Shown: piece after piece, positions 15,124 to 25,198 of the stretch
Layout: every line of letters starts with the position of its first letter
Numbering within the stretch: the first letter of the stretch is position 1
DNA from: Haematobacter massiliensis
GTDB lineage: Bacteria; Pseudomonadota; Alphaproteobacteria; Rhodobacterales; Rhodobacteraceae
Length of the DNA: 64,000 bases
Direction of reading: 5' to 3'
Assembly (NCBI RefSeq): GCF_000740795.1
Contig: NZ_JGYG01000005.1
Coordinates: forward strand, 95,568-159,567
The notes under the pieces: generated by a model
Told to the model about the DNA's origin: nothing
Databases searched by the model: none
What the model saw: only the letters and a program-made list of their open reading frames with translations
Made by a program: the position numbers and the translations under genes

Positions 15124-17289
15124 ATGTCCGCCCGTCTGCTCTCCGCCGCCTCGGTGCTGGCGCTCATTTCTGCCCCGGCGCTTGCCGACAGCTTCAACCG
15201 CATCTCGACCTTCCCGGTCATCGCCAACATGGCCGCCGGTGAGGATGTGTCGCGCGCCTCGTCGGCCGAGATTATCTCCGTCTCGGAGGATGGTAACAGG
15301 CTGATCTATACGGACAGCCCGCTCGGCGTGCTGGGCCTCATCGACATCACCGACCCGCGTGCGCCTAAACCGTTAGGCAATGTCGTGCTCGACGGAGAGC
15401 CTACGACCGCACATATCATCGGTGATCGCGCGTTTGTCGCAGTCAATACCTCCGCAAGCTACACGCAGCCCTCCGGGCGACTCGTGACGGTGGATATCGC
15501 CTCCGCGAGAGAGATCGCCTCCTGCGATATCGGGGGCCAGCCGGATTCCGTTGCAGTCGCCCCGGATGGCAGCTTTCTTGCCATCGCGGTGGAGAATGAG
15601 CGGGATGAGGATGCCGGAGACGGTGGCCTTCCCCAGATGCCGGCTGGATTCGTGGTCAAATTGCCGCTCAATGGCACCGAAGCGGATTGCGCGGGGTTGC
15701 AGCGGATCGAGCTGACCGGCCTTGCCGGGATCGGCGGCGAAGATCCGGAGCCGGAGTTCGTCGATATCAACGCGGCGGGCGAGATCGTCGTGACGCTTCA
15801 GGAAAACAACCATATCGTCGTGATCGGCCCAGATGGCAGGGTCGCGTCGCATTTCTCCGCGGGAGAGGTGGTGCTTGAGGGCGTCGACACGAAAACGGAC
15901 GGACGTCTTTCCTTCACCGAAACGACTGCCCCCCTGCGCAGGGAGCCGGATGGGGTGAAATGGATCGACGCAGATCACTTCGCGATCGCAAACGAAGGCG
16001 ATTGGAAAGGCGGGAGCCGTGGTTTCAGCATCTTCCGCAAGGACGGCACCCTGATCCATGATTCAGGTGCATCGCTGGAGCGGGCCATTGCGGAGATCGG
16101 CCACTATCCAGAGAAGCGATCGCGCGCCAAGGGGGTGGAAATCGAGAGCGTCGAATTCGCCCGCTACGGCAACACGCCCTATCTGTTCGTGGTATCGGAA
16201 CGCGCCTCCATCGTCGCGGTGTATGAACTCAGCGATCTGGCACATCCCAAACTCGTGCAGTTGCTGCCCTCCGGCATCAGCCCGGAAGGCGCTGTCGCCA
16301 TTCCCTCCCGCAATCTGCTGGCCACCGCGAACGAGGCGGACCTTGGCGAGGATGGGGCCGCCCGTGCGCATGTCATGCTCTATGAACTCTCCGATGCGCC
16401 GCCGGCGTACCCGATGCTCACTTCCGCCGGGACGGATGAACTGATTGGCTGGGGCGCTCTCGGTGCGCTCGCCGGGGTGGACGGGAAGCCCGGCCATCTG
16501 GTTGCGGCCTCCGACAGCGTCTATTCCGCCGCGCCCGCCCTTTATGAGATTGACGCGACCACCACGCCTGCGCGGATCGTCAACCGCATCGCTGTCACCC
16601 GCAATGGCGATCCGGCGCAGAAGCTGGACATCGAAGGGATCACCCCGGATGGCAAGGGCGGCTACTGGCTTGCCAACGAGGGCGATCCGGCGAAGCTCGT
16701 GCCGCATGCCATTCTGAACGTGAATGCAAAAGGGGAGATAAAGAAGGAAATCTCCCTCCCGCTGGAGCTTTTACCGCATCAGACGCGCTTCGGCGCGGAG
16801 GGCGTTGCGCGCATCGGCAATACGCTGTGGCTCGCCATGCAGCGGGAATGGGGCGATGACGCGAAGGGAGAGGTCAAGCTTCTCGCCTATGATCTCGAGA
16901 GCGGCGAATGGGGCGCAGTGCGCTATCCGCTGGAGAAGAAGGGGGAAGGCTGGGTCGGGCTGTCGGAGATCGCGGTCCAGGGCGAACATGCCTATGTCAT
17001 CGAGCGCGACAACCTGATCGGCGACAAGGCGAAGCTGAAGAAGATCTTCAGCATCCCGCTGTCGGACCTCAAACCCGCAAGGATCGGGGGCGATCTGCCG
17101 CTCGTGACCAAGGAAGAGGTGCGCGACCTGATCCCCGAGCTGCGAAAGCTGACCAACGGCTATGTAGTGGACAAGGTGGAAGGCTTGGCCTTCGACGCGG
17201 CGGGCGATGCCTACGTCGTCACGGACAACGACGGTGTGGATGACAGTTCGGGTGAGACTCTGTTCTGGAAGATCGGCAAACTGCGCTGA
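15124..17289 (+). CDS. secreted esterase-like/phytase-like beta-propeller protein
   Basis: A 721-residue protein with a signal peptide (MSARLLSAASVLALISAPALA, cleavage after ALA). The N-terminal half is a propeller of repeated strands (for example DGNRLIYTDSPLGVLGLIDI and GGQPDSVAVAPDGSFLAIAVE). The C-terminal third has the 'esterase-like activity of phytase' domain with DIEGITPDGKGGYWLANEGDP and the closing LAFDAAGDAYVVTDNDG. Such proteins are periplasmic or released and are thought to cleave phosphate esters or related compounds, but few have been tested. It stands alone, between the small RNA and a gene-poor stretch, and is followed by a strong hairpin. Confidence 0.86.
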   Translation: MSARLLSAASVLALISAPALADSFNRISTFPVIANMAAGEDVSRASSAEIISVSEDGNRLIYTDSPLGVLGLIDITDPRAPKPLGNVVLDGEPTTAHIIGDRAFVAVNTSASYTQPSGRLVTVDIASAREIASCDIGGQPDSVAVAPDGSFLAIAVENERDEDAGDGGLPQMPAGFVVKLPLNGTEADCAGLQRIELTGLAGIGGEDPEPEFVDINAAGEIVVTLQENNHIVVIGPDGRVASHFSAGEVVLEGVDTKTDGRLSFTETTAPLRREPDGVKWIDADHFAIANEGDWKGGSRGFSIFRKDGTLIHDSGASLERAIAEIGHYPEKRSRAKGVEIESVEFARYGNTPYLFVVSERASIVAVYELSDLAHPKLVQLLPSGISPEGAVAIPSRNLLATANEADLGEDGAARAHVMLYELSDAPPAYPMLTSAGTDELIGWGALGALAGVDGKPGHLVAASDSVYSAAPALYEIDATTTPARIVNRIAVTRNGDPAQKLDIEGITPDGKGGYWLANEGDPAKLVPHAILNVNAKGEIKKEISLPLELLPHQTRFGAEGVARIGNTLWLAMQREWGDDAKGEVKLLAYDLESGEWGAVRYPLEKKGEGWVGLSEIAVQGEHAYVIERDNLIGDKAKLKKIFSIPLSDLKPARIGGDLPLVTKEEVRDLIPELRKLTNGYVVDKVEGLAFDAAGDAYVVTDNDGVDDSSGETLFWKIGKLR

Positions 17290-17309
17290 CCTGAGCAGGC
17301 CTGAACCAC

Positions 17310-17331
17310 GGGGGCGGGTTCTCCCGCCTCC
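17310..17331 (+). terminator. GC-rich hairpin after the phytase-like gene
   Basis: GGGGGCGGG pairs with CCCGCCTCC around TTCT, 20 bp after the stop codon. One G-T wobble is present. There is no run of T after it, so termination may be weak or Rho-assisted, or the hairpin may protect the mRNA end. Confidence 0.5.
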
Positions 17332-17898
17332 AGATACGTGAGCCACAACTGAGCCCGGTGGCTTTGACACATTCGTTCAGCGCTGGCCGTTGCTTCCATT
17401 GAGACGCGCCGGTCAACGAGCACTTCAATTCAGATCGCCAGGCAGTTCAGTGCGTTGCTAGCCCACCAGAGAACGGTTCAGCACGTTGCAGAAGGCGGGG
17501 TCGGTCATGTGTCTGGAATCCGTAACGACATACGGCATAAGGGAACGAGCGGTTTTACTTCGACCGCTTGCAGTGCTCAGGATTTTTATCTGAGACGACC
17601 AAAGGCACGCCCCTCGGAAATCGCAAAGGCGGTTCAGGCCGAGTGCCGAAAGGGGGGGTTCCTCCGAGAGACGCCACGATCCGGCGGCGGGTAACCCGAT
17701 CAGCAAAAGTGTCGCACCACGGCTCCACGAGGATGACCCGGACACGATGGCCGATCCTCGCCGTGGCTCCAATCCCGAAGTATCCGCTCGATGTGGTGCA
17801 GATCGGCCATATGCGAACCAACGGGCCGAGACGGTCATCACCTAAACGCCGCTTGGCCTCATGGCGGGAAGCGCCGGTGGAACCTTACGGTCAGGGTT
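17332..17898. other. gene-free stretch between phytase-like gene and GntR regulator
   Basis: About 570 bp with no frame that resembles a known protein on either strand. No repeats or structured elements stand out. Possibly decayed sequence. Confidence 0.5.
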
Positions 17899-18573
17899 TT
17901 ACAGTCGGGCGAAGGCTTCGAGCAAGGTGCGCTCCGATTTCAGCAGATAGGCATCCAGAGCCTCCGCCGCACGCTGGGCCTCCCCGGCTTCCACCAGCCT
18001 CACGATTTCCCGGTTCATGGTGATATAGGGCGCGTGGAGCATTTCGGGGCTGTCCAGCACACCGAATGCCAGCCGTAGTTCCGTCGCCACCTGCGCATAG
18101 AAGGCCATGAGCCTCGGACTGTCGGTCAGTGCGACGATGGCGGCGTGAAACTCCATATTGGCGCTCCCCACGGCGCGCCAGTCAGGGCGGAGCGCCATAT
18201 CCTCCGCGGCCTCCACGGCAAGGCGCATCCGCTCGACCGCGCGGTGGCGGGACCAACTGTGGGCAATGGCAGGGACTTCGATCGCGCGCCGCACCCTGTA
18301 TATGTCGAGGATCGTCGCCATGGTCGGCGTTTCGACAAAGACGCCCCGGTTCGGCTCATGGCGAAGCAAGCCCTCCCGCGTAAGCAGACGAAATCCTTCG
18401 CGCAGCGTGTTGCGCGAGACGTCGAATTCCGTGGTGAGCCGCGCTTCGGACAGCCGGCTGCCGGGCCCGATCTCACCACTGGTGATCATCGCCCGAAGAC
18501 GCCCCGCTGTCTGTTCGACAAGGCTCTGCGGAGGGGCTGGCAGCCGCTCTGCGGCCGTGGATATCGACTGCAT
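17899..18573 (-). CDS. GntR-family (FCD) transcriptional regulator
   Basis: A 224-residue regulator. The N-terminal winged helix is seen in LVEQTAGRLRAMITSGEIGPGSRLSEARLTTEFDVSRNTLREGFRLL. The C-terminal FCD ligand/metal domain has NMEFHAAIVALTDSPRLMAFY. The ATG at 18573 is preferred over the one at 18600 because GAGGGG lies eight bases upstream of it. It is transcribed away from the oxoproline operon, from which it is separated by an AT-rich region, and is its likely regulator. Ligands of FCD regulators are usually small organic acids, so 5-oxoproline or a metal complex of it is a reasonable guess. Confidence 0.9.
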   Translation of the reverse strand: MQSISTAAERLPAPPQSLVEQTAGRLRAMITSGEIGPGSRLSEARLTTEFDVSRNTLREGFRLLTREGLLRHEPNRGVFVETPTMATILDIYRVRRAIEVPAIAHSWSRHRAVERMRLAVEAAEDMALRPDWRAVGSANMEFHAAIVALTDSPRLMAFYAQVATELRLAFGVLDSPEMLHAPYITMNREIVRLVEAGEAQRAAEALDAYLLKSERTLLEAFARL

Positions 18574-18841
18574 GATTGTATCCCCTCGTACTGTGATCAT
18601 GTCGAAAGCGGCGCATCAAGGCAATAGCGCACGGCACCGGACACTCCGGTCACAACTTTCAGTCTGCTAATTTGTTCAGCAATAGTATGAAATTTGCATA
18701 GTTTATGAACAGATATGTATGTTAAAATACAGTATATCGTTCGACAATTTATTAAGTATGATAATACAAACTTGACCGATAAGTCAGACGAAAGCAGGAA
18801 CGGCCAAAGGCGCGACGCGCGCAGCAGCAGGAGCATTTCCG
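18574..18841. promoter_or_regulatory. AT-rich divergent promoter region with an inverted repeat
   Basis: The interval between the GntR regulator and the NRAMP-like gene is strikingly AT-rich from about 18660 to 18775, in contrast to its GC-rich surroundings. It includes TGTAT-GTTAAA-ATACA (18716-18731), a perfect 5-bp inverted repeat that could be the GntR operator. Both divergent promoters must lie here. Confidence 0.5.
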
Positions 18842-20071
18842 ATGGCAGACCCTCACCCCTCCGCCGCCAAAGCGACCGCCCGCGGCGGTTTCATGGCCGC
18901 GATCTTCCTGATGGCCACCTCTGCCATCGGACCGGGATTCATCACGCAAACGGCAACCTTCACGGCAAAGCTCGGGGCAGCCTTCGCCTTTGCCATCCTC
19001 GCGTCGATCATTATCGACTTCGTGGTCCAGCTGAATATCTGGCGGATCACTGCGCTCACCCGCAAGAACGCCTCCGATACAGCGAATGCGGCGATCCCGG
19101 GCGCGGGCTATCTGCTGGCCATTCTGGTCATCATCGGCGGGCTCGCCTTCAACATCGGCAATATCGCCGGGGCCGGATTGGGGATGAACGCGATGTTCGG
19201 GCTGGACCCGAAGATCGGTGGCGCAATCTCGGCGGCTCTGGCCATCGGCATCTTTCTTTCGAGACGCGCGGGATCGTTACTCGACAGGGCGCTGATCGGC
19301 CTCGGTCTGCTGATGATCGCAATGACGCTGGCCGTGGCCTTCGCATCCTCTCCCCCGGTAGGTGAGGCAGTGCGCCAGATGGTTCTGCCGAGCGTCATCG
19401 ACTTTCCGACCATCACCACCATCGTTGGCGGCACAGTCGGCGGCTACATCACTTATTCGGGCGCGCACCGCCTGCTCGACAAGGGACTGGTGGGAGAGGA
19501 GAACCTTGCTGCGGTGACTCGCGCCTCGCTCACGGGCATCGCGGTGACAGGCGTCATGCGGTTCGTGCTGTTCATGGCCGTTCTGGGTGTCGTCGCTTCC
19601 GGCGTTACGCTGGATCTGTCGAGCATGGCGGCAAACCCGGCCGCACAGGCATTTGCTGCTGTGCTGGGAGACTGGGGGATGCGCATTTTCGGCGTGATCT
19701 TCTGGGCGGCGGCCATCACCTCCATCATCGGCGCGGCCTATACCTCCGTCAGCTTTTTCGTGGTGTTCCGGCCTATGGATGAACGTGCGCGCAACATCGT
19801 CACGGTGATTTTCATCGCGGTTTCGCTGGCGGTCTATCTCTCGCTGGGCGCAGCGCCCGCGGCCATTCTGATCTTCGTGGGCGGCTTCAACGGACTGATC
19901 CTGCCGATCGGCCTGACCATCTTCACCTATGTGGGCTTTGCGCGGCCCGATCTGATGGGCGGCCATGTTTACAACCGCATGCTTCTGATCCTGAGCGCGG
20001 TGGTCTGTGCGCTGACCTGGTACATGGGCTTCATGTCCATCGGCACCATCTTCTCCTTCCTGGGGGTGTAA
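18842..20071 (+). CDS. NRAMP-family transporter (YcsG-like)
   Basis: A 409-residue membrane protein with about eleven hydrophobic segments. The first segment region TSAIGPGFITQTATFTAKLGA resembles the substrate-binding helix of NRAMP carriers, but the metal-binding 'DPGN' motif is not conserved, as is common in the YcsG subgroup linked to oxoprolinase genes. The later GGFNGLILPIGLTIF segment fits the family. It is the first gene of the pxp operon, so it may carry 5-oxoproline, another organic substrate or a metal needed by the pathway. The start is ATG at 18842, at the end of a long leader. Confidence 0.86.
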   Translation: MADPHPSAAKATARGGFMAAIFLMATSAIGPGFITQTATFTAKLGAAFAFAILASIIIDFVVQLNIWRITALTRKNASDTANAAIPGAGYLLAILVIIGGLAFNIGNIAGAGLGMNAMFGLDPKIGGAISAALAIGIFLSRRAGSLLDRALIGLGLLMIAMTLAVAFASSPPVGEAVRQMVLPSVIDFPTITTIVGGTVGGYITYSGAHRLLDKGLVGEENLAAVTRASLTGIAVTGVMRFVLFMAVLGVVASGVTLDLSSMAANPAAQAFAAVLGDWGMRIFGVIFWAAAITSIIGAAYTSVSFFVVFRPMDERARNIVTVIFIAVSLAVYLSLGAAPAAILIFVGGFNGLILPIGLTIFTYVGFARPDLMGGHVYNRMLLILSAVVCALTWYMGFMSIGTIFSFLGV

Positions 20072-20123
20072 TCATAGGGCGCGCCTCCGCGGCGCGCCCC
20101 GGAACTGAGAACGGAGGACCGAG

Positions 20124-20891
20124 ATGCGGAGCATCGACCTGAACAGCGACCTGGGCGAGGGTTATGGCGCCTGGACCATGGGGGATGACACGGCGATGCT
20201 CGACATCGTCAGTTCCGCCAATGTCGCCTGCGGATTTCACGCGGGCGATCCGGCAACGATCCTTGCGACGGTCCGCCGTGCGGCGGAGCGGGGCGTGGCG
20301 GTGGGCGCGCATGTCTCCTACCCGGACCGGGTAGGCTTCGGCCGTCGCAATATGGACGTGACATCGGAGGAACTGACAGCTGATGTAATCTATCAGATCG
20401 GTGCGCTTCAGGGCCTCTGCGCCGCAGCGGGCACGCGGGTCAGCTATGTCAAACCCCATGGCGCCCTCTATAACACCATCGCGTCGGACAGCCGACAGGC
20501 CGCGGCCGTGATCGCGGGGATACAGGTGGTGGATCCATCGCTCGTGCTAATGGGCCTCGCCGGGGCGCCGATCCTCGTACAAGCCAGAGAGGCGGGGCTG
20601 GCCACTATCGCGGAGGCATTTGCCGACCGCGCCTATACGCCCGAGGGCACGCTGGTCTCGCGGCGGCAGGCAGGTGCGGTTCTCGAGGATGCGGAAGCCA
20701 TCGCCCGGCGGATGCTGAGGCTCGCGACGGACGGAGTGATTGACGCGGTGGACGGCTCGCCCCTGAGCCTGGAAGCGGAGAGCATATGTGTCCACGGCGC
20801 CAGCCCCGGTGCCGTCGCCATGGCCGCCCGCATCCGCGAGGTTCTGCTCGCGCATGGGGTCAAGGTGGCAGCCTTCGGAGGCGACGCATGA
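20124..20891 (+). CDS. pxpA: 5-oxoprolinase subunit PxpA (LamB/YcsF family)
   Basis: A 255-residue LamB/YcsF protein. The N-terminus [15 protein letters not shown] and the blocks [35 protein letters not shown] and EAFADRAY are all diagnostic. With PxpB and PxpC it forms the ATP-dependent enzyme that opens 5-oxoproline (pyroglutamate) to glutamate in the cytoplasm. A GGAG ribosome binding site precedes the ATG. The stop codon overlaps the start of the next gene (ATGA), indicating coupled translation. Confidence 0.95.
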   Translation: MRSIDLNSDLGEGYGAWTMGDDTAMLDIVSSANVACGFHAGDPATILATVRRAAERGVAVGAHVSYPDRVGFGRRNMDVTSEELTADVIYQIGALQGLCAAAGTRVSYVKPHGALYNTIASDSRQAAAVIAGIQVVDPSLVLMGLAGAPILVQAREAGLATIAEAFADRAYTPEGTLVSRRQAGAVLEDAEAIARRMLRLATDGVIDAVDGSPLSLEAESICVHGASPGAVAMAARIREVLLAHGVKVAAFGGDA

Positions 20892-21673
20892 CCCCCGATA
20901 TCACCACCGCCCGCGCCGCGCGGCTTGCCTGCCGGAGCAACACACCGCTTCCCACAGCGGGGATGGCGCCGGGGTTCACCCAGTGCAACATGATCTCGCT
21001 GCCGAAGGACTGGGCTTGGGATTTCCTGCTTTATGCGCAACGGAACCCGAAGCCCTGCCCCGTGCTCGACGTAACCGATCCGGGCAGTTATCGGACGGCG
21101 CTCGCGCCGGATGCCGATCTGCGGACAGATATTCCGCTCTACCGAATCTGGCGGGATGGTGAGCTTGTCGAGGAGGTCGCCGATGCCACGCCGACCTGGG
21201 CGGAACACCCTGATCTGGTCACCTTCCTCATCGGCTGTTCGTTTACCTTCGAAACCCCCCTGCAGCAGGCCGGGATCGAGGTGCGCCATATCGCACAGGG
21301 GCGCAACGTGCCGATGTTCCTGACCGACCGGGACTGCCGACCGGCGGGCAGGCTGCATGGAAAGATGGTCGTCTCGATGCGTCCGATTCCCGCCGGCCGC
21401 GTGGCGGAAGCAGCGATGATCTCCGGGCGGACACCCGCTGTTCACGGCGCGCCCGTCCATATCGGAGCACCGGAGGCGATCGGCATCCCGGATCTTTCCC
21501 GCCCCGATTTCGGCGATGCCGTGGATATCCGCGAAGGTGAGATCCCGGTGTTCTGGGCCTGCGGCGTGACGCCACAGGCGGCGGTCATGGCTTCTCGCCC
21601 GCCTTTTGCCATCACCCACGCGCCGGGGCACATGTTCATCACCGACGTTCCCGACACGCATTGGCAGGCCTGA
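20888..21673 (+). CDS. DUF1445 / putative hydro-lyase (YcsI-like)
   Basis: A 261-residue protein beginning [18 protein letters not shown]. The motif [18 protein letters not shown] and the later [18 protein letters not shown] and [20 protein letters not shown] C-terminus identify the YcsI/DUF1445 family, sometimes called putative hydro-lyase; a member is described as D-glutamate cyclase. That activity would produce 5-oxo-D-proline, which fits a neighbour of oxoprolinase. It overlaps pxpA by 4 bp and lies 1 bp before the PxpBC fusion gene, so it is an integral part of the operon. Confidence 0.9.
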   Translation: MTPDITTARAARLACRSNTPLPTAGMAPGFTQCNMISLPKDWAWDFLLYAQRNPKPCPVLDVTDPGSYRTALAPDADLRTDIPLYRIWRDGELVEEVADATPTWAEHPDLVTFLIGCSFTFETPLQQAGIEVRHIAQGRNVPMFLTDRDCRPAGRLHGKMVVSMRPIPAGRVAEAAMISGRTPAVHGAPVHIGAPEAIGIPDLSRPDFGDAVDIREGEIPVFWACGVTPQAAVMASRPPFAITHAPGHMFITDVPDTHWQA

Positions 21674-21674
21674 G

Positions 21675-23243
21675 ATGCAGGATGACATCCGCTTCCTTCC
21701 CGTAGGGCCGCAGAGCCTGCTGGTGGAGCTCGCCGATCTGGGCGAGGCTCTGGCGCTCTTTGACGCGTTGCGGGAGCGGCCGCTTCCCGGTGTGGTCGAA
21801 ATCATTCCGGCCGCGCGGACGCTGATGATCCGCACCGCTCCGGGCGTGACCGCGGACAGAAACGTTGCACGTGAGATCGTTGCCCGCAGGCCCGCTCCCG
21901 GCACGCCTCCCGCGCTTCGCGCCGCCGATATGGTGGAACTTCCGGTGATCTATGACGGCGAGGATCTCGCCGATGTCGCGACGTTCATGGGCCTGTCCAC
22001 CACCGAGGTAATCGCCGCCCATCAGGAGACCGTCTGGCAGGTCGCCTTCTGCGGTTTCGCGCCGGGCTTTGCGTATATGACATGCGAGGATCCGCGCTTC
22101 GATCTGCCCCGGCGAAAATCGCCCCGGACGCGTATTCCGGGCGGCTCCGTGGCGCTTGCCGGCCGGTTCTGCGGCATCTATCCCAAGGAAACGCCAGGGG
22201 GCTGGCAGCTTATCGGGCGGACTGAGGTGCCGATGTGGGATCTCACACGGGAGCCGCCTGCGCTGCTGCGACCGGGAGTGCGCTGCCGCTTCGTCCCACA
22301 AGGGGGCAAGGTCTATCCCGCCGCGACACCGTCGGCGAAAGCGGAGGCGGTGGAGGGGCTGCGCATCCTTTCCACCGCATTTCCCATCCTCTTTCAGGAT
22401 GAAGGGCGCGCAGGGCAGGCCAGTCAGGGGGTGTCGGCCTCCGGTGCGCTGGATAGGGCCGCGTTTCGGCGGGCGAACAGGGCGGTGGGCAACGCCTCCA
22501 CTGCACCGGCGCTGGAGATCACGCTCGGGCCCGTTCGCCTTCTGGCTGAGAGGGCGATGGTGCTCGCGCTGACCGGTGCCGGGGAGGCCCGCCTCGCCGG
22601 TCGTCCCGTCCCGCGCGGGACGGCCTTCGCCGTCGATGCTGGCGACGAGGTGGAGATCGCTCCGCCCAAGGCCGGTATGCGCAGTTATCTCGCGCTGAGA
22701 GGCGGCTATGACGTCACCCCGGTTCTCGGCTCCGCCGCGACCGACACCCTTGCGCATGTGGGGCCGGAGGCGCTCGTCGCCGGCAGCGTCGTCGCGCCCA
22801 CGGATCATTCCGTGAGCGCTGTCACCGGGCCGGAGGTGGAACCGGCCCTCCCCACGGCAGGAGATATCGTCGAACTGCCGATCACCCTCGGCCCCCGGAC
22901 CGATTGGTTCACGCCCGAGGTGGTGGAGCGGTTTCTGACGACCGAATGGCTGGTCACGCCACAGAGCTCCCGCGTCGGCATTCGGCTGGAGGGAGAAACC
23001 GTGACACGGGCCGATGCCGATGAGCTGCCCTCCGAGGGCACGGAAACCGGCGCCATACAAATCCCCCATTCCGGCCAGCCGGTGCTTTTCCTGGCCGACC
23101 ATCCGTTGACGGGCGGCTACCCCGTGATCGCCACCGTGCTGCCGGAAGCGCTGGATCGCGCCGGTCAGATCCCCCCAGGCGCGCGCATCCGCTTTACCGC
23201 CGCGGCCCCTTTCGATCCCATCACCCTCGGGAGCCTTGCATGA
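21675..23243 (+). CDS. 5-oxoprolinase PxpB-PxpC fusion (KipI-KipA)
   Basis: One 522-residue chain carries both partner subunits. Residues about 1-205 are the KipI/PxpB domain, with [16 protein letters not shown] and [27 protein letters not shown]. Residues about 225-520 are the KipA/PxpC domain, with [33 protein letters not shown] and [14 protein letters not shown]. The two subunits are separate in many bacteria, but fusion is known. It starts with ATG at 21675, right after the DUF1445 gene, and overlaps the biotin carboxylase gene by 4 bp. Together with PxpA it should suffice to convert 5-oxoproline to glutamate. Confidence 0.93.
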   Translation: MQDDIRFLPVGPQSLLVELADLGEALALFDALRERPLPGVVEIIPAARTLMIRTAPGVTADRNVAREIVARRPAPGTPPALRAADMVELPVIYDGEDLADVATFMGLSTTEVIAAHQETVWQVAFCGFAPGFAYMTCEDPRFDLPRRKSPRTRIPGGSVALAGRFCGIYPKETPGGWQLIGRTEVPMWDLTREPPALLRPGVRCRFVPQGGKVYPAATPSAKAEAVEGLRILSTAFPILFQDEGRAGQASQGVSASGALDRAAFRRANRAVGNASTAPALEITLGPVRLLAERAMVLALTGAGEARLAGRPVPRGTAFAVDAGDEVEIAPPKAGMRSYLALRGGYDVTPVLGSAATDTLAHVGPEALVAGSVVAPTDHSVSAVTGPEVEPALPTAGDIVELPITLGPRTDWFTPEVVERFLTTEWLVTPQSSRVGIRLEGETVTRADADELPSEGTETGAIQIPHSGQPVLFLADHPLTGGYPVIATVLPEALDRAGQIPPGARIRFTAAAPFDPITLGSLA

Positions 23244-25012
23244 CCCTGTTCCTCGATTCACCGTCCCCCCGTCCGATCCGGCGTCTGCTGATCGCCAATC
23301 GCGGCGAGATCGCCGTACGCATCATCCGTGCCTGCCGGGACGAGGGTATTTCCGCCATCGCCATCTATGCCGACAGCGATCGTGACGCGCTCTTCGTGCG
23401 TATGGCGGACGAGGCCTATCCTCTGGAAGGCGAAACGCCGGGCCAGACCTACCTCGATATCCCGAAGATCATTGCGATCGCCGGCAGGGCGCGGGCAGAC
23501 GCCGTGCATCCCGGCTATGGCTTTCTCTCCGAAAGGGCGGATTTCGCCGAGGCGGTGGAGCGGGCTGGCCTCATCTGGATCGGACCGGAACCGCGGGTAA
23601 TCGAGGCGCTCGGCGACAAGATTGAAGCGCGTCGCATCGCGGAGGCCGTGGGCGCCCCGCTCGTCGCAGGCACGCCCGGGCCGGTCGGCAGCGGAGCGGA
23701 GGCCCTGGCCTTCGCCCGTGAAAAGGGTCTCCCCATCGCCATCAAGGCAGCTTTCGGCGGCGGCGGCCGGGGCATGAAGGTAGCGTGGCGGATGGAGGAG
23801 GTGCAGGAGCTCTATGACAGCGCCGTGCGGGAGGCAGAGACCGCCTTCGGTCGCGGGGAGTGTTTCATCGAGCAGTTCCTCGACCGCCCGCGCCATGTGG
23901 AAGCGCAGGTATTGGCCGACCGGCACGGCACGGTGAAGGTGCTGGGTACGCGGGACTGCTCGTTGCAGCGGCGGAACCAGAAACTGGTGGAGGAGGCTCC
24001 CGCGCCCTTCCTGACTGATGAGCAGCGTGACCGTATCCACGATTCTGCCCGCCGCATCTGTGCCCATGCCGGCTATTCCGGGGCGGGAACCGTGGAATAC
24101 CTGCTTTCCGCCAACGGGACGATCTCCTTTCTGGAGGTCAATACGCGGCTTCAGGTCGAACATCCCGTGACGGAGGAAACGACGGGTATCGACCTCGTCC
24201 GCGCGATGATCCGCGTGGCGGAGGGCGCACGTCTTGCGGATGAGACGGTGCCGGCACCGCGTGGCCATGCCATTGAGTTCCGCATCAACGCGGAGGATCC
24301 CGGACGCGGCTTCCTGCCCACTCCCGGCCCTGTGGAGGTCTGGGAGGCCCCCTCCGGCCCCGGCGTGCGGTTGGACAGCGGTGTTGCGGCGGGATCGGTG
24401 GTGCCCGGCAGTTTCGACTCTCTCATGGCCAAGCTCATTGTCACGGGTGCGACACGGCAGGAAGCGTTGGCCCGCGCCGCCCGCGCTCTGGCCGAGTTCC
24501 GCATCGAAGGCGTCGCGAGTGTCCTTCCCTTTGACCGCGCCGTGGTGGAGGCCAAGGACTTCTGCGGTGAGGGTGCGGATTTTCGCGTGCATACCCGCTG
24601 GATCGAAACGGACTTCGCCGAGACCTTGGCGAAAACACTGAAGCCCCACCAGCGCGTAACATCTGCCGAGACAGGCGCGCTGCGGCGCTTCCCGGTGGAG
24701 ATCGATGGCAAACGGCACGAAATCGCGCTCCCCGCTGGCCTTCTTACCAGCCTGACACCGAACGGGGGACACAGTCTTTCACCGGGTGAAAGCGCCGCCG
24801 ACAAAGGCGCCCTGTCCGCGCCCGTTGCCGGAACTCTCACGCTCTGGCTGATCGGGGATGGCGAGGATGTGGCGGCTGGCGATGCCGTGGCTGTCATCGA
24901 GGCGATGAAGATGGAAACACGGGTCGAGGCGCCGCGCGCGGGCAGGCTCCATCATGTGACGGATGCAGGAACGACCGTCACGTATGACGAAATCATAGGG
25001 CGGGTGGAGTAA
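23240..25012 (+). CDS. biotin carboxylase fused to a biotin carboxyl carrier domain
   Basis: A 590-residue protein. Residues about 10-455 are an AccC-type biotin carboxylase with [20 protein letters not shown], the ATP-grasp loop [11 protein letters not shown] and [16 protein letters not shown]. The last 80 residues form a carrier domain with the biotinylation site EAMKMETRV, the modified lysine being K557. No carboxyltransferase gene is near, so it is not a complete carboxylase. Comparable biotin carboxylase genes often accompany pxpABC, where their role is not settled; a carboxylated or carbamoyl-like intermediate is one idea. It is the last gene of the operon and overlaps the PxpBC gene. 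Confidence 0.92.
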   Translation: MTLFLDSPSPRPIRRLLIANRGEIAVRIIRACRDEGISAIAIYADSDRDALFVRMADEAYPLEGETPGQTYLDIPKIIAIAGRARADAVHPGYGFLSERADFAEAVERAGLIWIGPEPRVIEALGDKIEARRIAEAVGAPLVAGTPGPVGSGAEALAFAREKGLPIAIKAAFGGGGRGMKVAWRMEEVQELYDSAVREAETAFGRGECFIEQFLDRPRHVEAQVLADRHGTVKVLGTRDCSLQRRNQKLVEEAPAPFLTDEQRDRIHDSARRICAHAGYSGAGTVEYLLSANGTISFLEVNTRLQVEHPVTEETTGIDLVRAMIRVAEGARLADETVPAPRGHAIEFRINAEDPGRGFLPTPGPVEVWEAPSGPGVRLDSGVAAGSVVPGSFDSLMAKLIVTGATRQEALARAARALAEFRIEGVASVLPFDRAVVEAKDFCGEGADFRVHTRWIETDFAETLAKTLKPHQRVTSAETGALRRFPVEIDGKRHEIALPAGLLTSLTPNGGHSLSPGESAADKGALSAPVAGTLTLWLIGDGEDVAAGDAVAVIEAMKMETRVEAPRAGRLHHVTDAGTTVTYDEIIGRVE

Positions 25013-25148
25013 CCGGATATCACGACCTTCCGGAGCTTCCCTGTGAACGGGCAACGGCCATGTTGCAGGGAGTCCGGGCATCGTTCCTTCCGTATCGGAG
25101 TTCGTGGCTCTCATGAATGGAGTTCCGGCGGCATCTGACCAGCAGACG

Positions 25149-25185
25149 CCTTGCGCCAAGATCGCGAGGCGACCTTGGCGCAGGG
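25149..25185. terminator. hairpin between the convergent oxoproline operon and terC-like gene
   Basis: CCTTGCGCCAAG (25149-25160) pairs with CTTGGCGCAGGG (25174-25185) with a single mismatch, enclosing a 13-base loop. It sits in the 186-bp gap between two convergent genes and could serve both. No T tract follows in either direction. Confidence 0.5.
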
Positions 25186-25198
25186 CAGGCAGCAGTGG

